From the NCBI GenBank assembly GCA_031267475.1, contig JAIRZA010000099.1, positions 1 through 5,117 of the forward strand: a stretch of 5,117 nt of DNA, written 5' to 3'. The notes beneath the pieces are model-generated. The model worked only from the letters and a program-made list of their open reading frames with translations. It ran no database searches and had not been told where the DNA came from. How positions within the stretch are numbered: position 1 is the stretch's first letter; each line of letters opens with the position of its first letter. The position numbers and the translations under genes were made by a program. Shown piece by piece: positions 1-5,101 of this stretch. This DNA is from Spirochaetaceae bacterium. GTDB lineage: Bacteria > Spirochaetota > Spirochaetia > Treponematales > Breznakiellaceae.

Positions 1-330
1 GCGGAAGAGCTGGGTATACGCGCCATAGTTCCGGCGGAAGAGGCGCAGAAGGCTCTGGAATTTGTCGGCGAACAGTTTGAACCGAATCCTTCAGATTGGA
101 AGCTGCGCTATCAAATGAATATGGACCTGTTAAAAAAAGGTACAGTTATGGACATCGCGGCGATTGTGCGTTCGCTTTACCACCGGAGCAAAGTAAAAGA
201 ACTTCCTATTATGGAGCGTAAACTCTACGAATCCGCAAAAAAACTATTCGAGGACGAGTTGGCTTACGCGCTGAAAAAAAACAAAGAAGAAGTCGAAATT
301 TTGATCCACAACCGCCTTGAAAACAGGTGA
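1..330 (+). CDS. carD: CarD/CdnL-family transcription regulator, C-terminal part (5' end outside window)
   Basis: This is the 3' end of a reading frame open from base 1; about 109 residues are visible. It resembles the C-terminal DNA-binding half of CarD/CdnL proteins, which bind the RNA polymerase beta subunit through an N-terminal Tudor-like domain and stabilise the open promoter complex. Visible hallmarks are a PAEEA stretch near fragment residues 11-15, a P-S-D-W-K-x-R-Y segment at 30-37 (Trp33 matches the conserved Trp that wedges at the upstream edge of the promoter bubble), and a helical tail with LPIMERKLYESAKKLFEDEL. Family members are about 160 residues, so roughly 50-60 N-terminal residues, including most of the polymerase-binding domain, lie outside the window. 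The ATG at 115 is internal and not the start. It is followed by ispD after 3 nt, which suggests one operon. The family call is firm; that it is CdnL rather than another CarD-like paralogue is an inference. Confidence 0.85.
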   Translation, partial: AEELGIRAIVPAEEAQKALEFVGEQFEPNPSDWKLRYQMNMDLLKKGTVMDIAAIVRSLYHRSKVKELPIMERKLYESAKKLFEDELAYALKKNKEEVEILIHNRLENR

Positions 331-333
331 ATC

Positions 334-1104
334 GTGGGCGCGAGTATTGCGGCTGTAATTACAGCCGCTGGTTCTTCCACGCGGATGGGGGGCGGGTGTA
401 AAAAAGAATACCTTGTTCTTCCTAAAACCCAAACCGCCGGCAGCTCAGATATTTCTGAAGCGGAAGACGAGCGCTTGACTGTTCTTGGCTCGGCAGTTTC
501 TTCTTTTGCGGCTTGCGCGAGAGTCAGCGTAATAGCTATCACCGTGCCGCCCGACGCGGACGCGGACGATTACACCAGCGAATACACAGGCGAGTACGCC
601 GCGCGCAAGGCTCTGCCCCAGCACTTGCTGCGGCAGGAATATCCCGCTGTTTTTTTTGTACCGGGCGGCAGCTCGCGGAGAATGTCCGTTCATCACGCGC
701 TCTCTACACTTGCCGGTTTCAAGCCGGATTATGTTCTGATTCACGACGGGGCGCGGCCATGGGTCAAAACATCCATGATTGACCGTATAATAGACGCTGT
801 AATGTTGTATGACGCCGTACTGCCGGTTCTTTCATTGTCCGAAACGCCGAAAGAACTTGACGGCGGATTTGTTAAACGCCATCTAAAACGCGCCTCTGTG
901 GTCTTGGCGCAGACACCGCAGGCCTTTGTTTTCAACACACTCCTTGAGGCCCATGAAAAAGCCATCGTGCATGAATTGATGGACGATGTTGAGTACACGG
1001 ACGACGCCGAGGTTTGGGGGGAATTTGTCGGTCCTGTCGCTGTAATAAACGGCGACAAACTCAACCGGAAAATCACATTTCCAGAAGACATCCCGCCGTC
1101 ATGA
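334..1104 (+). CDS. ispD: 2-C-methyl-D-erythritol 4-phosphate cytidylyltransferase (IspD)
   Basis: IspD is the cytosolic MEP-pathway enzyme that transfers CMP from CTP to methylerythritol phosphate. The nucleotide-binding signature AAGSSTRMGGGCKKEY is at residues 11-26, with Arg17 and Lys24 matching E. coli Arg20 and Lys27. Further motifs are PGGSSRRMSV (110-119), the metal/substrate loop HDGARP (137-142), AQTPQAF (192-198), YTDDAEV (221-227) and LNRKITFPED (243-252), with Lys246 matching E. coli Lys213. The start is GTG at 334, chosen because it places the signature at the usual distance from the N terminus and because AGGTGA (325-330), overlapping the carD stop, serves as ribosome site. The protein is 256 residues against about 236 in E. 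coli. It carries two extra loops (about residues 30-45 and 75-100) but stops some 14 residues short at the C terminus, losing the usual last helix. The TGA stop is in the same frame as ispF just downstream, so it may be half of a split IspDF enzyme. Confidence 0.93.
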   Translation: MGASIAAVITAAGSSTRMGGGCKKEYLVLPKTQTAGSSDISEAEDERLTVLGSAVSSFAACARVSVIAITVPPDADADDYTSEYTGEYAARKALPQHLLRQEYPAVFFVPGGSSRRMSVHHALSTLAGFKPDYVLIHDGARPWVKTSMIDRIIDAVMLYDAVLPVLSLSETPKELDGGFVKRHLKRASVVLAQTPQAFVFNTLLEAHEKAIVHELMDDVEYTDDAEVWGEFVGPVAVINGDKLNRKITFPEDIPPS

Positions 1105-1119
1105 AGATTGTTAAAGCGC

Positions 1120-1611
1120 ATGGAAGATAAATACCGTATAGGACTTGGGCGGGATACACACAGATTGAAAGCTGGCAGGCGGTTTTTGCTTGGCGGTGTT
1201 CAAATTGAAGCGGATTTCGGCGAAGACGGACATTCGGACGGCGACTTACTCTGCCACGCCGTCATTGACGCGATGCTGGGCGCCGCAGGTTTAGGCGATA
1301 TAGGAGAGTTGTTTCCACCCGGCGATCCAGCATGGAAGGACGCTTGTTCAATCAACCTGTTAAAGCAATGCGCCCAAAAACTAGAACTCACTCCATGGCG
1401 CGTGACTAACATAGACTGCGTAGTAAGCTGCGAGCGCCCCGCCATACTGCCGTACCGCGCTGCGATACGGCAGTCTTTGGCGCAGTCGCTTGGAATTGAC
1501 GAATCGAGAGTCTTTGTGAAGGGTAAGACGGGCGAAGGCCTTGGCGATGTGGGACAGGGACGGGCTGTAGAGGCGTTTGCCGTCTGCCTTTTGGAGCGTA
1601 TCGAGCAATGA
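1120..1611 (+). CDS. ispF: 2-C-methyl-D-erythritol 2,4-cyclodiphosphate synthase (IspF)
   Basis: IspF cyclises CDP-methylerythritol 2-phosphate with release of CMP, two steps after IspD in the MEP pathway; family members are cytosolic homotrimers with a divalent metal site. Numbered from the ATG at 1120, metal ligands are Asp12 and His14 in GLGRDTHRL and His46 in HSDGDLLCHAVIDA. GDIGELFPPGDP (59-70) and the C-terminal KTGEGLGDVGQGRAVEA (136-152) match the family's cytidine-binding and trimer-core segments. From ATG the length is 163 residues, typical for a single-domain IspF. An upstream in-frame TTG at 1108 would add MLKR. Neither start has a convincing ribosome site, which fits reinitiation after ispD or origin as the second half of an IspDF fusion. 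The frame is that of ispD and only one TGA (1102-1104) separates them. The stop overlaps the nth start as ATGA. Confidence 0.93.
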   Translation: MEDKYRIGLGRDTHRLKAGRRFLLGGVQIEADFGEDGHSDGDLLCHAVIDAMLGAAGLGDIGELFPPGDPAWKDACSINLLKQCAQKLELTPWRVTNIDCVVSCERPAILPYRAAIRQSLAQSLGIDESRVFVKGKTGEGLGDVGQGRAVEAFAVCLLERIEQ

Positions 1612-2258
1612 AAGACGCGATTTACTGGGAAAATATCATAGACGCGCTGGAAAAATGGCGCTCTACCGCGCCTGACGATCCGTCTGTCAGCGCCATTGCC
1701 GAAAAATACCGCAAGGACGCATGGGCGGTGCTGCTTTCGACAATTTTGAGCCTTCGCACAAAAGATAAAGTAACACTCGCGTCAAGCAAGGCATTGCTTG
1801 ACAGAGCGCCCGCGCCCGCCGGTTTTTTAGAATTAAGCGTGGAAGAAGCGGAGCGCCTAGCGTTTCCAGCCGGATTTTACCGTACAAAGGTAGCGAATCT
1901 GCGAAAAATAGCGCGTATCATCCTTGAAAAATACAACGGCAAAGTTCCCGCCGATATGGACGCGCTTTTAGCTCTGCCCGGCGTCGGCAGGAAGACCGCG
2001 AATCTTGTTCTTATTGAGGCTTTCGATATGGACGGTATCTGCGTCGACACTCATGTACACCGCATCTGCAACCGCGCCGGCTGGCTTATATCTAAGAAGC
2101 CGGACGAAACGGAAGCCATACTGCGCGACATATTGCCGCTCAAATTTTGGAAGCGCATCAACGGACTGCTTGTTCTTTACGGCCAGCAAATCTGCCGTCC
2201 GGTAGGACCGCGCTGCCAAAGCTGCGTTATAGCCACTCACTGCAAGCGCGTACTGTAA
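1608..2258 (+). CDS. nth: Endonuclease III, DNA glycosylase/AP lyase
   Basis: Endonuclease III removes oxidised pyrimidines and cleaves the resulting abasic site in base excision repair. The helix-hairpin-helix LPGVGRKTANLVL is at residues 123-135 with catalytic Lys129 (E. coli Lys120), and VDTHVHRICNR (146-156) supplies the catalytic Asp147 (E. coli Asp138). A C-terminal [4Fe-4S] cluster motif, Cys196-x6-Cys203-x2-Cys206-x5-Cys212, has exactly the spacing of E. coli Nth. At 216 residues it is full length. The early helix reads LSLRTKD (47-53), where E. coli has LSAQATD; thus Arg50 replaces the base-flipping-pocket Gln41. The ATG overlaps the ispF stop by ATGA, and GGAG at 1593-1596 may assist, so translation is probably coupled to ispF. 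It is the last gene of the plus-strand cluster, before a convergent hairpin. The functional link to the MEP genes looks like operon convenience rather than pathway. A MutY identity is less likely because the protein is short and lacks the MutY C-terminal domain. Confidence 0.93.
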   Translation: MKDAIYWENIIDALEKWRSTAPDDPSVSAIAEKYRKDAWAVLLSTILSLRTKDKVTLASSKALLDRAPAPAGFLELSVEEAERLAFPAGFYRTKVANLRKIARIILEKYNGKVPADMDALLALPGVGRKTANLVLIEAFDMDGICVDTHVHRICNRAGWLISKKPDETEAILRDILPLKFWKRINGLLVLYGQQICRPVGPRCQSCVIATHCKRVL

Positions 2259-2347
2259 TCCCTCTCCCCTACCCTCTCGCGCAAACACGGCCTGACACAG
2301 AAACATAAGTTTCAGCGTCAGGCTGGTATCAGACTGTTACAAAAACC
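2259..2347. other. Convergent intergenic region between nth and aroF-pheA
   Basis: This 89 bp spacer separates the stops of two genes that face each other. It starts with a G-free, C/T-rich stretch holding a short direct repeat CCCTCTC (2260-2266 and 2272-2278), followed by the hairpin at 2288-2325 and an ordinary AT-rich tail. No small reading frame with a convincing ribosome site was seen. Confidence 0.6.
2288..2325. terminator. Stem-loop between convergent genes, probable bidirectional terminator
   Basis: CGGCCTGAC (2288-2296) pairs with GTCAGGCTG (2317-2325), including one G-T wobble. The inner arms GAAAC (2300-2304) and GTTTC (2309-2313) pair around an ATAA loop. The two stems are separated by a three-by-three internal segment with one possible C-G pair. 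Position between two converging stop codons is typical of a shared terminator. Neither side has a clean T-run (minus strand reads TGTTTGCG next), so it may act as an imperfect intrinsic terminator or as an mRNA 3'-end stabiliser. Confidence 0.55.
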
Positions 2348-4282
2348 TCACAATGAAGCGTGGTAGCAGCCCAGAAAATGGAAAGTTCCTGTTTTAGACT
2401 TCAGCTTCGAGAGCGCGTTATCGAACACATCGCCGCTTTTAGGAATGCTTACATCAACATAGAATAAATAATTCCACGGCTGCCCCAAGAGAGGACGCGA
2501 TTCAAGTTTTGAAAGATTAACGCCCTCCTCGCTTAGAATTTTGAGACATTCATACAAAGAGCCGGGCTCATCCTTCACCGAGAAGATAAGCGAGGCCTTA
2601 TCCGGAGTCAACTGCCCCATACTTGGGGGAACCTGCGCCAAGTCGCCATCTTTGCGGGAAAGTATAACGAAACGAGTATAGTTGCGCGGATCGGTTTCAA
2701 TACCGGCTTTTAACACCGCAAGCCCGTGCGCCTTGGCCGCCGCTTCCGACGCTATGGCGGAAATAGACAGTTGCTTATCAGCGTCCGTCTCTTTCGAGAT
2801 AGACAGCACGGCGGACGCTGTGTTATTCCACGCTTCAAGCCGCCAGTCCGGATGCTTGTCTAGGAATTCCCTGCATTGAGCAAAGCCTTGCGGATGACTT
2901 CGAACCACCTTTATGCTCTCCATCGTGGCTTTTTCACTAGCGATAAGGCAGTGAACAATACGAAGTTTTATTTCGCCCACTATGGCTATGTCGGGATACT
3001 GCATGAAAAGATCATAGTTTTCGTGAATTGACCCCGCCAAAGAATTTTCCAGCGGAACAACACCAAATGCCGCCCTGCCGTCAAGCACAGCGTCAAAGAC
3101 CGCGCCAAAAGACTCCGTTTGCAGCTTATCCGCGTCTTCCCCAAACGCGCGTATCAGCGCCTGTTCCGCATAAGCGCCGCTCTCGCCGGAAAAGGCAATC
3201 TTCTGCGGACTCGCCTGCGGCGCGGACGAACCGACGATCGCGCCAACCGGAATATTGACACGCGGAGTCCTCAGCAGTTCTTTTCCAACAACATGAGACA
3301 GCGCTTCAATGTCGCGCATAAGCCTTTCGAACTGATACGGATAAAGCGACTGCGGACCGTCCGACAAGGCGGTGTCTGGATTTGGGTGAACCTCGACGGT
3401 AAGACCATCCGCGCCTGCCGCAATCGCCGCGAGCGCCGCTGGAGCCACCTTTGCCCGTATACCAACCGCGTGGCTTGGATCAACAATTATCGGCAAGTGG
3501 GACAAGGCCTTTACAACCGGAATCGCCGAAATATCCAGCGTATTGCGCGTATATGTCTCAAAAGTACGAATACCGCGCTCGCAAAGCACAACATTCCTGG
3601 TGCCGGCGGCTAAAAGATATTCGGCGGAAAGCAGCCATTCTTCAATCGTAGCGGACGGACCGCGCTTCAACAGAACAGGTCTTCCCAGCGACCCGACTTT
3701 CTTTAACAGCTCGAAATTCTGCATATTACGCGCGCCAATCTGGAACATATCGGTAAGCTCCCGCATCTGCTCCGCCAACTCCGGAGAAACAACCTCCGTA
3801 ACTATAGGCATATTGTACAATTCGCCGGCGGCTTTCATGTACTCAAGCCCCTTCATTCCCAAGCCTTGAAAGGCGTAAGGACTTGTGCGCGGTTTATACG
3901 CCCCGCCGCGCAGCATCACAGCTCCGGACTCGCGCACCTGCGCCGCCGTATCTTCAATCTGCTCGCGGCTTTCTACAGCGCAAGGTCCGGCGATGACAGA
4001 GATACGCGCCCCGCCGATTTTTACAGGCCCAATCGAAACGATGCTGTCTTCACTCTGCGTTTCACGCGAGGCAAGCTCGTACTGTTTCGATGTCGCGGCG
4101 ACACGCTCGACTCCGGGCAAAAGCGCCAGTTCATGAATATCCGCCTGCCCCTTGCCGGCTGCGCCCAGCAACGCCGCGTCTCCAAAAATTTGATCGCGCA
4201 CGTTAAATCCGTGGTCCCGCAAGTAGGAACGTACAATCTCCGTATCATGCGGTGAAATATCTTTTGCTAAAACAACTATCAT
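2348..4282 (-). CDS. Bifunctional DAHP synthase (type I-beta) / prephenate dehydratase fusion
   Basis: One uninterrupted 644-residue chain holds two enzymes of aromatic amino acid synthesis. Residues 1-75 form a ferredoxin-like regulatory domain as in Thermotoga maritima DAHP synthase. Residues 78-335 are the barrel that condenses phosphoenolpyruvate and erythrose 4-phosphate. It has IAGPCAVE (97-104), RGGAYKPRTSPYAFQGLG (125-142), QIGARNMQNF (181-190), LCERGIRTFE (233-242) and DPSHAVG (268-274); metal ligands Cys101, His271, Glu297 and Asp308 are all present. After a Pro/Ser/Ala-rich linker (about 338-359) comes prephenate dehydratase (361-545), which makes phenylpyruvate: AFSGESGAYAEQA, VVPLENSLAGSIHENYD and the catalytic NYTRF with Thr536. 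An ACT domain (563-640) carries PGSLYECL and the phenylalanine-site motif ESRP (594-597). No chorismate mutase lies between them. The start is ATG with AAGGAA (4287-4292) upstream. Feedback by phenylalanine, possibly on both activities, is inferred. aroF and pheA would be the usual symbols for the two halves. Confidence 0.93.
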   Translation of the reverse strand: MIVVLAKDISPHDTEIVRSYLRDHGFNVRDQIFGDAALLGAAGKGQADIHELALLPGVERVAATSKQYELASRETQSEDSIVSIGPVKIGGARISVIAGPCAVESREQIEDTAAQVRESGAVMLRGGAYKPRTSPYAFQGLGMKGLEYMKAAGELYNMPIVTEVVSPELAEQMRELTDMFQIGARNMQNFELLKKVGSLGRPVLLKRGPSATIEEWLLSAEYLLAAGTRNVVLCERGIRTFETYTRNTLDISAIPVVKALSHLPIIVDPSHAVGIRAKVAPAALAAIAAGADGLTVEVHPNPDTALSDGPQSLYPYQFERLMRDIEALSHVVGKELLRTPRVNIPVGAIVGSSAPQASPQKIAFSGESGAYAEQALIRAFGEDADKLQTESFGAVFDAVLDGRAAFGVVPLENSLAGSIHENYDLFMQYPDIAIVGEIKLRIVHCLIASEKATMESIKVVRSHPQGFAQCREFLDKHPDWRLEAWNNTASAVLSISKETDADKQLSISAIASEAAAKAHGLAVLKAGIETDPRNYTRFVILSRKDGDLAQVPPSMGQLTPDKASLIFSVKDEPGSLYECLKILSEEGVNLSKLESRPLLGQPWNYLFYVDVSIPKSGDVFDNALSKLKSKTGTFHFLGCYHASL

Positions 4283-4286
4283 TTTG

Positions 4287-4292
4287 TTCCTT
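4287..4292 (-). promoter_or_regulatory. Ribosome binding site of the aroF-pheA fusion gene
   Basis: Read on the minus strand, AAGGAA precedes ATG with a short A-rich spacer (ACAAA-like). It fixes the start at 4282, and the resulting N terminus MIVVL matches that of the T. maritima-type enzyme. Confidence 0.7.
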
Positions 4293-4319
4293 ATCCAGCT
4301 AATTGAGCTTTTTCAAATT

Positions 4320-4338
4320 ACTTGATTTTATAACAAGT
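4320..4338. promoter_or_regulatory. Small palindrome in the aroF-pheA leader, possible operator
   Basis: ACTTG (4320-4324) and CAAGT (4334-4338) form a perfect inverted repeat with a 9 nt AT-only centre. It sits just downstream of the proposed -10 box, where a bound repressor would block transcription. Arms of five bases in AT-rich DNA can occur by chance, so this is a candidate only. Confidence 0.25.
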
Positions 4339-4341
4339 TCA

Positions 4342-4370
4342 ATTATTATCCTTGCGTTTTACAATTTCAA
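4342..4370 (-). promoter_or_regulatory. Candidate sigma-70-type promoter for aroF-pheA
   Basis: On the minus strand TTGAAA (plus 4365-4370) is followed 17 nt later by AATAAT (plus 4342-4347), or 16 nt later by TAATAA. This is a good -35 and a fair -10. It would give a leader of roughly 50 nt before the ATG. It is the best pair seen in the spacer, but AT-rich DNA makes such matches easy. Confidence 0.4.
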
Positions 4371-4401
4371 GTATACCGGAAATCAAACAGAGCGCTCCGC
4401 A

Positions 4402-4460
4402 GGAAAAGGAATAAAGCTTCAAGGGCGGCGGACTCTTGTTAAGCGCGCCGCTCCGAAGCT
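4402..4460 (-). terminator. Probable intrinsic terminator of the outer-membrane protein gene
   Basis: AGCTTC (4415-4420) pairs perfectly with GAAGCT (4455-4460). After a small bulge the inner arms GGGCGGCG (4423-4430) and CGCCGCTC (4446-4453) pair with one G-T wobble, closing a 15 nt loop. On the minus strand the stem is followed by TTTATTCCTTTT, a T-rich tail as expected for Rho-independent termination. Its location, about 50 nt past the stop of the barrel gene and before the aroF-pheA promoter, fits that role. Confidence 0.6.
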
Positions 4461-4475
4461 GGTGTAAAAACACCA
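4460..4475. repeat. Compact hairpin, middle of three adjacent stem-loops
   Basis: TGGTGT (4460-4465) and ACACCA (4470-4475) form a perfect 6 bp stem with a four-base loop (AAAA on plus, TTTT on minus). It abuts the hairpins on either side and shares base 4460 with the terminator stem. Confidence 0.5.
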
Positions 4476-4504
4476 TCCGCCTCCGCGCCTTGTACGGCGG
4501 CGGA
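4476..4504. repeat. GC-rich hairpin just after the omp stop codon
   Basis: TCCGCC (4476-4481) pairs with GGCGGA (4499-4504). Past one mismatch, CCG (4483-4485) pairs with CGG (4495-4497), leaving a 9 nt loop. On the minus strand it begins 8 nt after the barrel gene's stop codon and directly precedes the small 4460-4475 hairpin. It has no T-run of its own, so it is more likely a 3'-end stabiliser or part of a compound terminator. Confidence 0.45.
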
Positions 4505-4512
4505 AAAGTTCA

Positions 4513-5088
4513 TTAGAATTTCAGCGACAAACCAACGCTTGCTACAGATACCGCGCTGTACCCTACTTCAACATAAGCGCCAATATTTTTTGTAAAGAAA
4601 TATCTCGCGCCTAAATTAAAGCCAAAAAGAACGGTACTATAATCAGCTTCCGCTGTAACAGCTGGAGTTTCTGTTTTGAATGTCCAAACAAGCCATCCAA
4701 GCGACAGGCTTGCATAGGCGTCAAGGGCCTTCATAAAATTAAAATGCCAGCTTCCTCTTACGCCTATGCCAATCATAGTATCACCATACGTATAGTTGCC
4801 AATTTTTTCCTCATCGGCCGTTATACCAAAATAGCCGCCGATAGAAAGCGGCAGTTTCTGTAAAACATATTCAGCGCTGACAGAAATAGCCGGAAGACTC
4901 ACCGTATAAGGCAGAATACCCGCGCCAATACCGGCGTTTATCAAAATTTTGTTTTGCCCTACAGCTTCGCTGTAAGAATTATACCATGTTTTCTCCGGTG
5001 CTTCCTGCGTTGTTTCTTCCGTCTGCGCAAAAACCGAACCCGCGGCTAAGGCCGCTATAATCATTCCTAATACAACTTTTTTTGCCAT
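4513..5088 (-). CDS. Secreted small beta-barrel protein, probable outer-membrane protein of unknown function
   Basis: I do not recognise a specific family. Residues 1-21 form a clear Sec signal peptide: MAKK, then a hydrophobic core (VVLGMIIAALAAG), then cleavage after VFA with Gln22 as first mature residue. An acidic Glu/Thr-rich linker (23-33) follows. The rest alternates hydrophobic and polar residues in Gly/Tyr-rich strands, for example KILINAGIGAG, LSIGGYFGITA, DTMIGIGVRGSWHF, LDAYASLSLGWLVW, LFGFNLGARYFF and AYVEVGYSAVSV. The last strand ends LSLKF, a terminal Phe typical of proteins recognised by the BAM outer-membrane assembly machinery. At 191 residues (about 170 mature) it suits an 8-stranded barrel like OmpX/OmpA-N or OmpW-size proteins. 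There are no cysteines, so it is not a lipoprotein. ATG is preceded by AAAGGAG (5095-5101) at 6 nt, a strong site suggesting good expression. Topology is inferred from pattern only. Confidence 0.75.
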   Translation of the reverse strand: MAKKVVLGMIIAALAAGSVFAQTEETTQEAPEKTWYNSYSEAVGQNKILINAGIGAGILPYTVSLPAISVSAEYVLQKLPLSIGGYFGITADEEKIGNYTYGDTMIGIGVRGSWHFNFMKALDAYASLSLGWLVWTFKTETPAVTAEADYSTVLFGFNLGARYFFTKNIGAYVEVGYSAVSVASVGLSLKF

Positions 5089-5094
5089 TTTTTT

Positions 5095-5101
5095 CTCCTT
5101 T
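5095..5101 (-). promoter_or_regulatory. Strong ribosome binding site of the barrel-protein gene
   Basis: The minus strand reads AAAGGAG followed by six A residues and then ATG. The near-consensus match and ideal spacing fix the start at 5088 and suggest efficient translation. The seven-base A run (spacer plus the A of ATG) is a homopolymer between the site and the start. Confidence 0.75.

Larger units (their letters stand above)
4283..4512. other. Intergenic spacer: aroF-pheA upstream region and omp downstream hairpins
   Basis: This 230 bp gap between two minus-strand genes has two distinct halves. The part next to aroF-pheA (4283-4380) is AT-rich and carries a promoter-like pair and a short palindrome. 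The part next to the barrel gene (about 4390-4512) is GC-rich and almost entirely foldable into three adjacent stem-loops. No reading frame with coding character was seen in either strand. Confidence 0.6.

Noticed and set aside
115..330. Separate 71-residue gene starting at ATG 115
   Set aside because: The frame stays open upstream to base 1 and that part matches the CarD family, so this ATG is internal to a longer gene.
445..744. Minus-strand open frame of 99 codons inside ispD
   Set aside because: It lies wholly antisense to a well-supported ispD, is Arg-rich and low in recognisable motifs, and has no ribosome site of note.
1..1611. TGA decoded as an amino acid, giving a CarD-IspD-IspF polyprotein
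   Set aside because: The ispF TGA overlaps the nth ATG and reading past it leaves the coding frame. The aroF-pheA gene also ends in TGA at the expected family C terminus, and Trp is encoded by TGG.
3119..3613. Plus-strand open frame of 164 codons opposite the DAHP synthase domain
   Set aside because: It is a shadow of the GC-biased aroF-pheA gene: very Arg-rich, no known motif, and the opposing frame has intact catalytic residues throughout.
3543..4255. Further plus-strand frames opposite the DAHP synthase domain
   Set aside because: They have the same character as other antisense shadows and no coherent start signals or family resemblance.
4281..4400. T-box, attenuator or riboswitch before aroF-pheA
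   Set aside because: The leader is short (about 50-100 nt) and AT-rich, with no strong stem followed by T residues and no recognisable T-box sequence.
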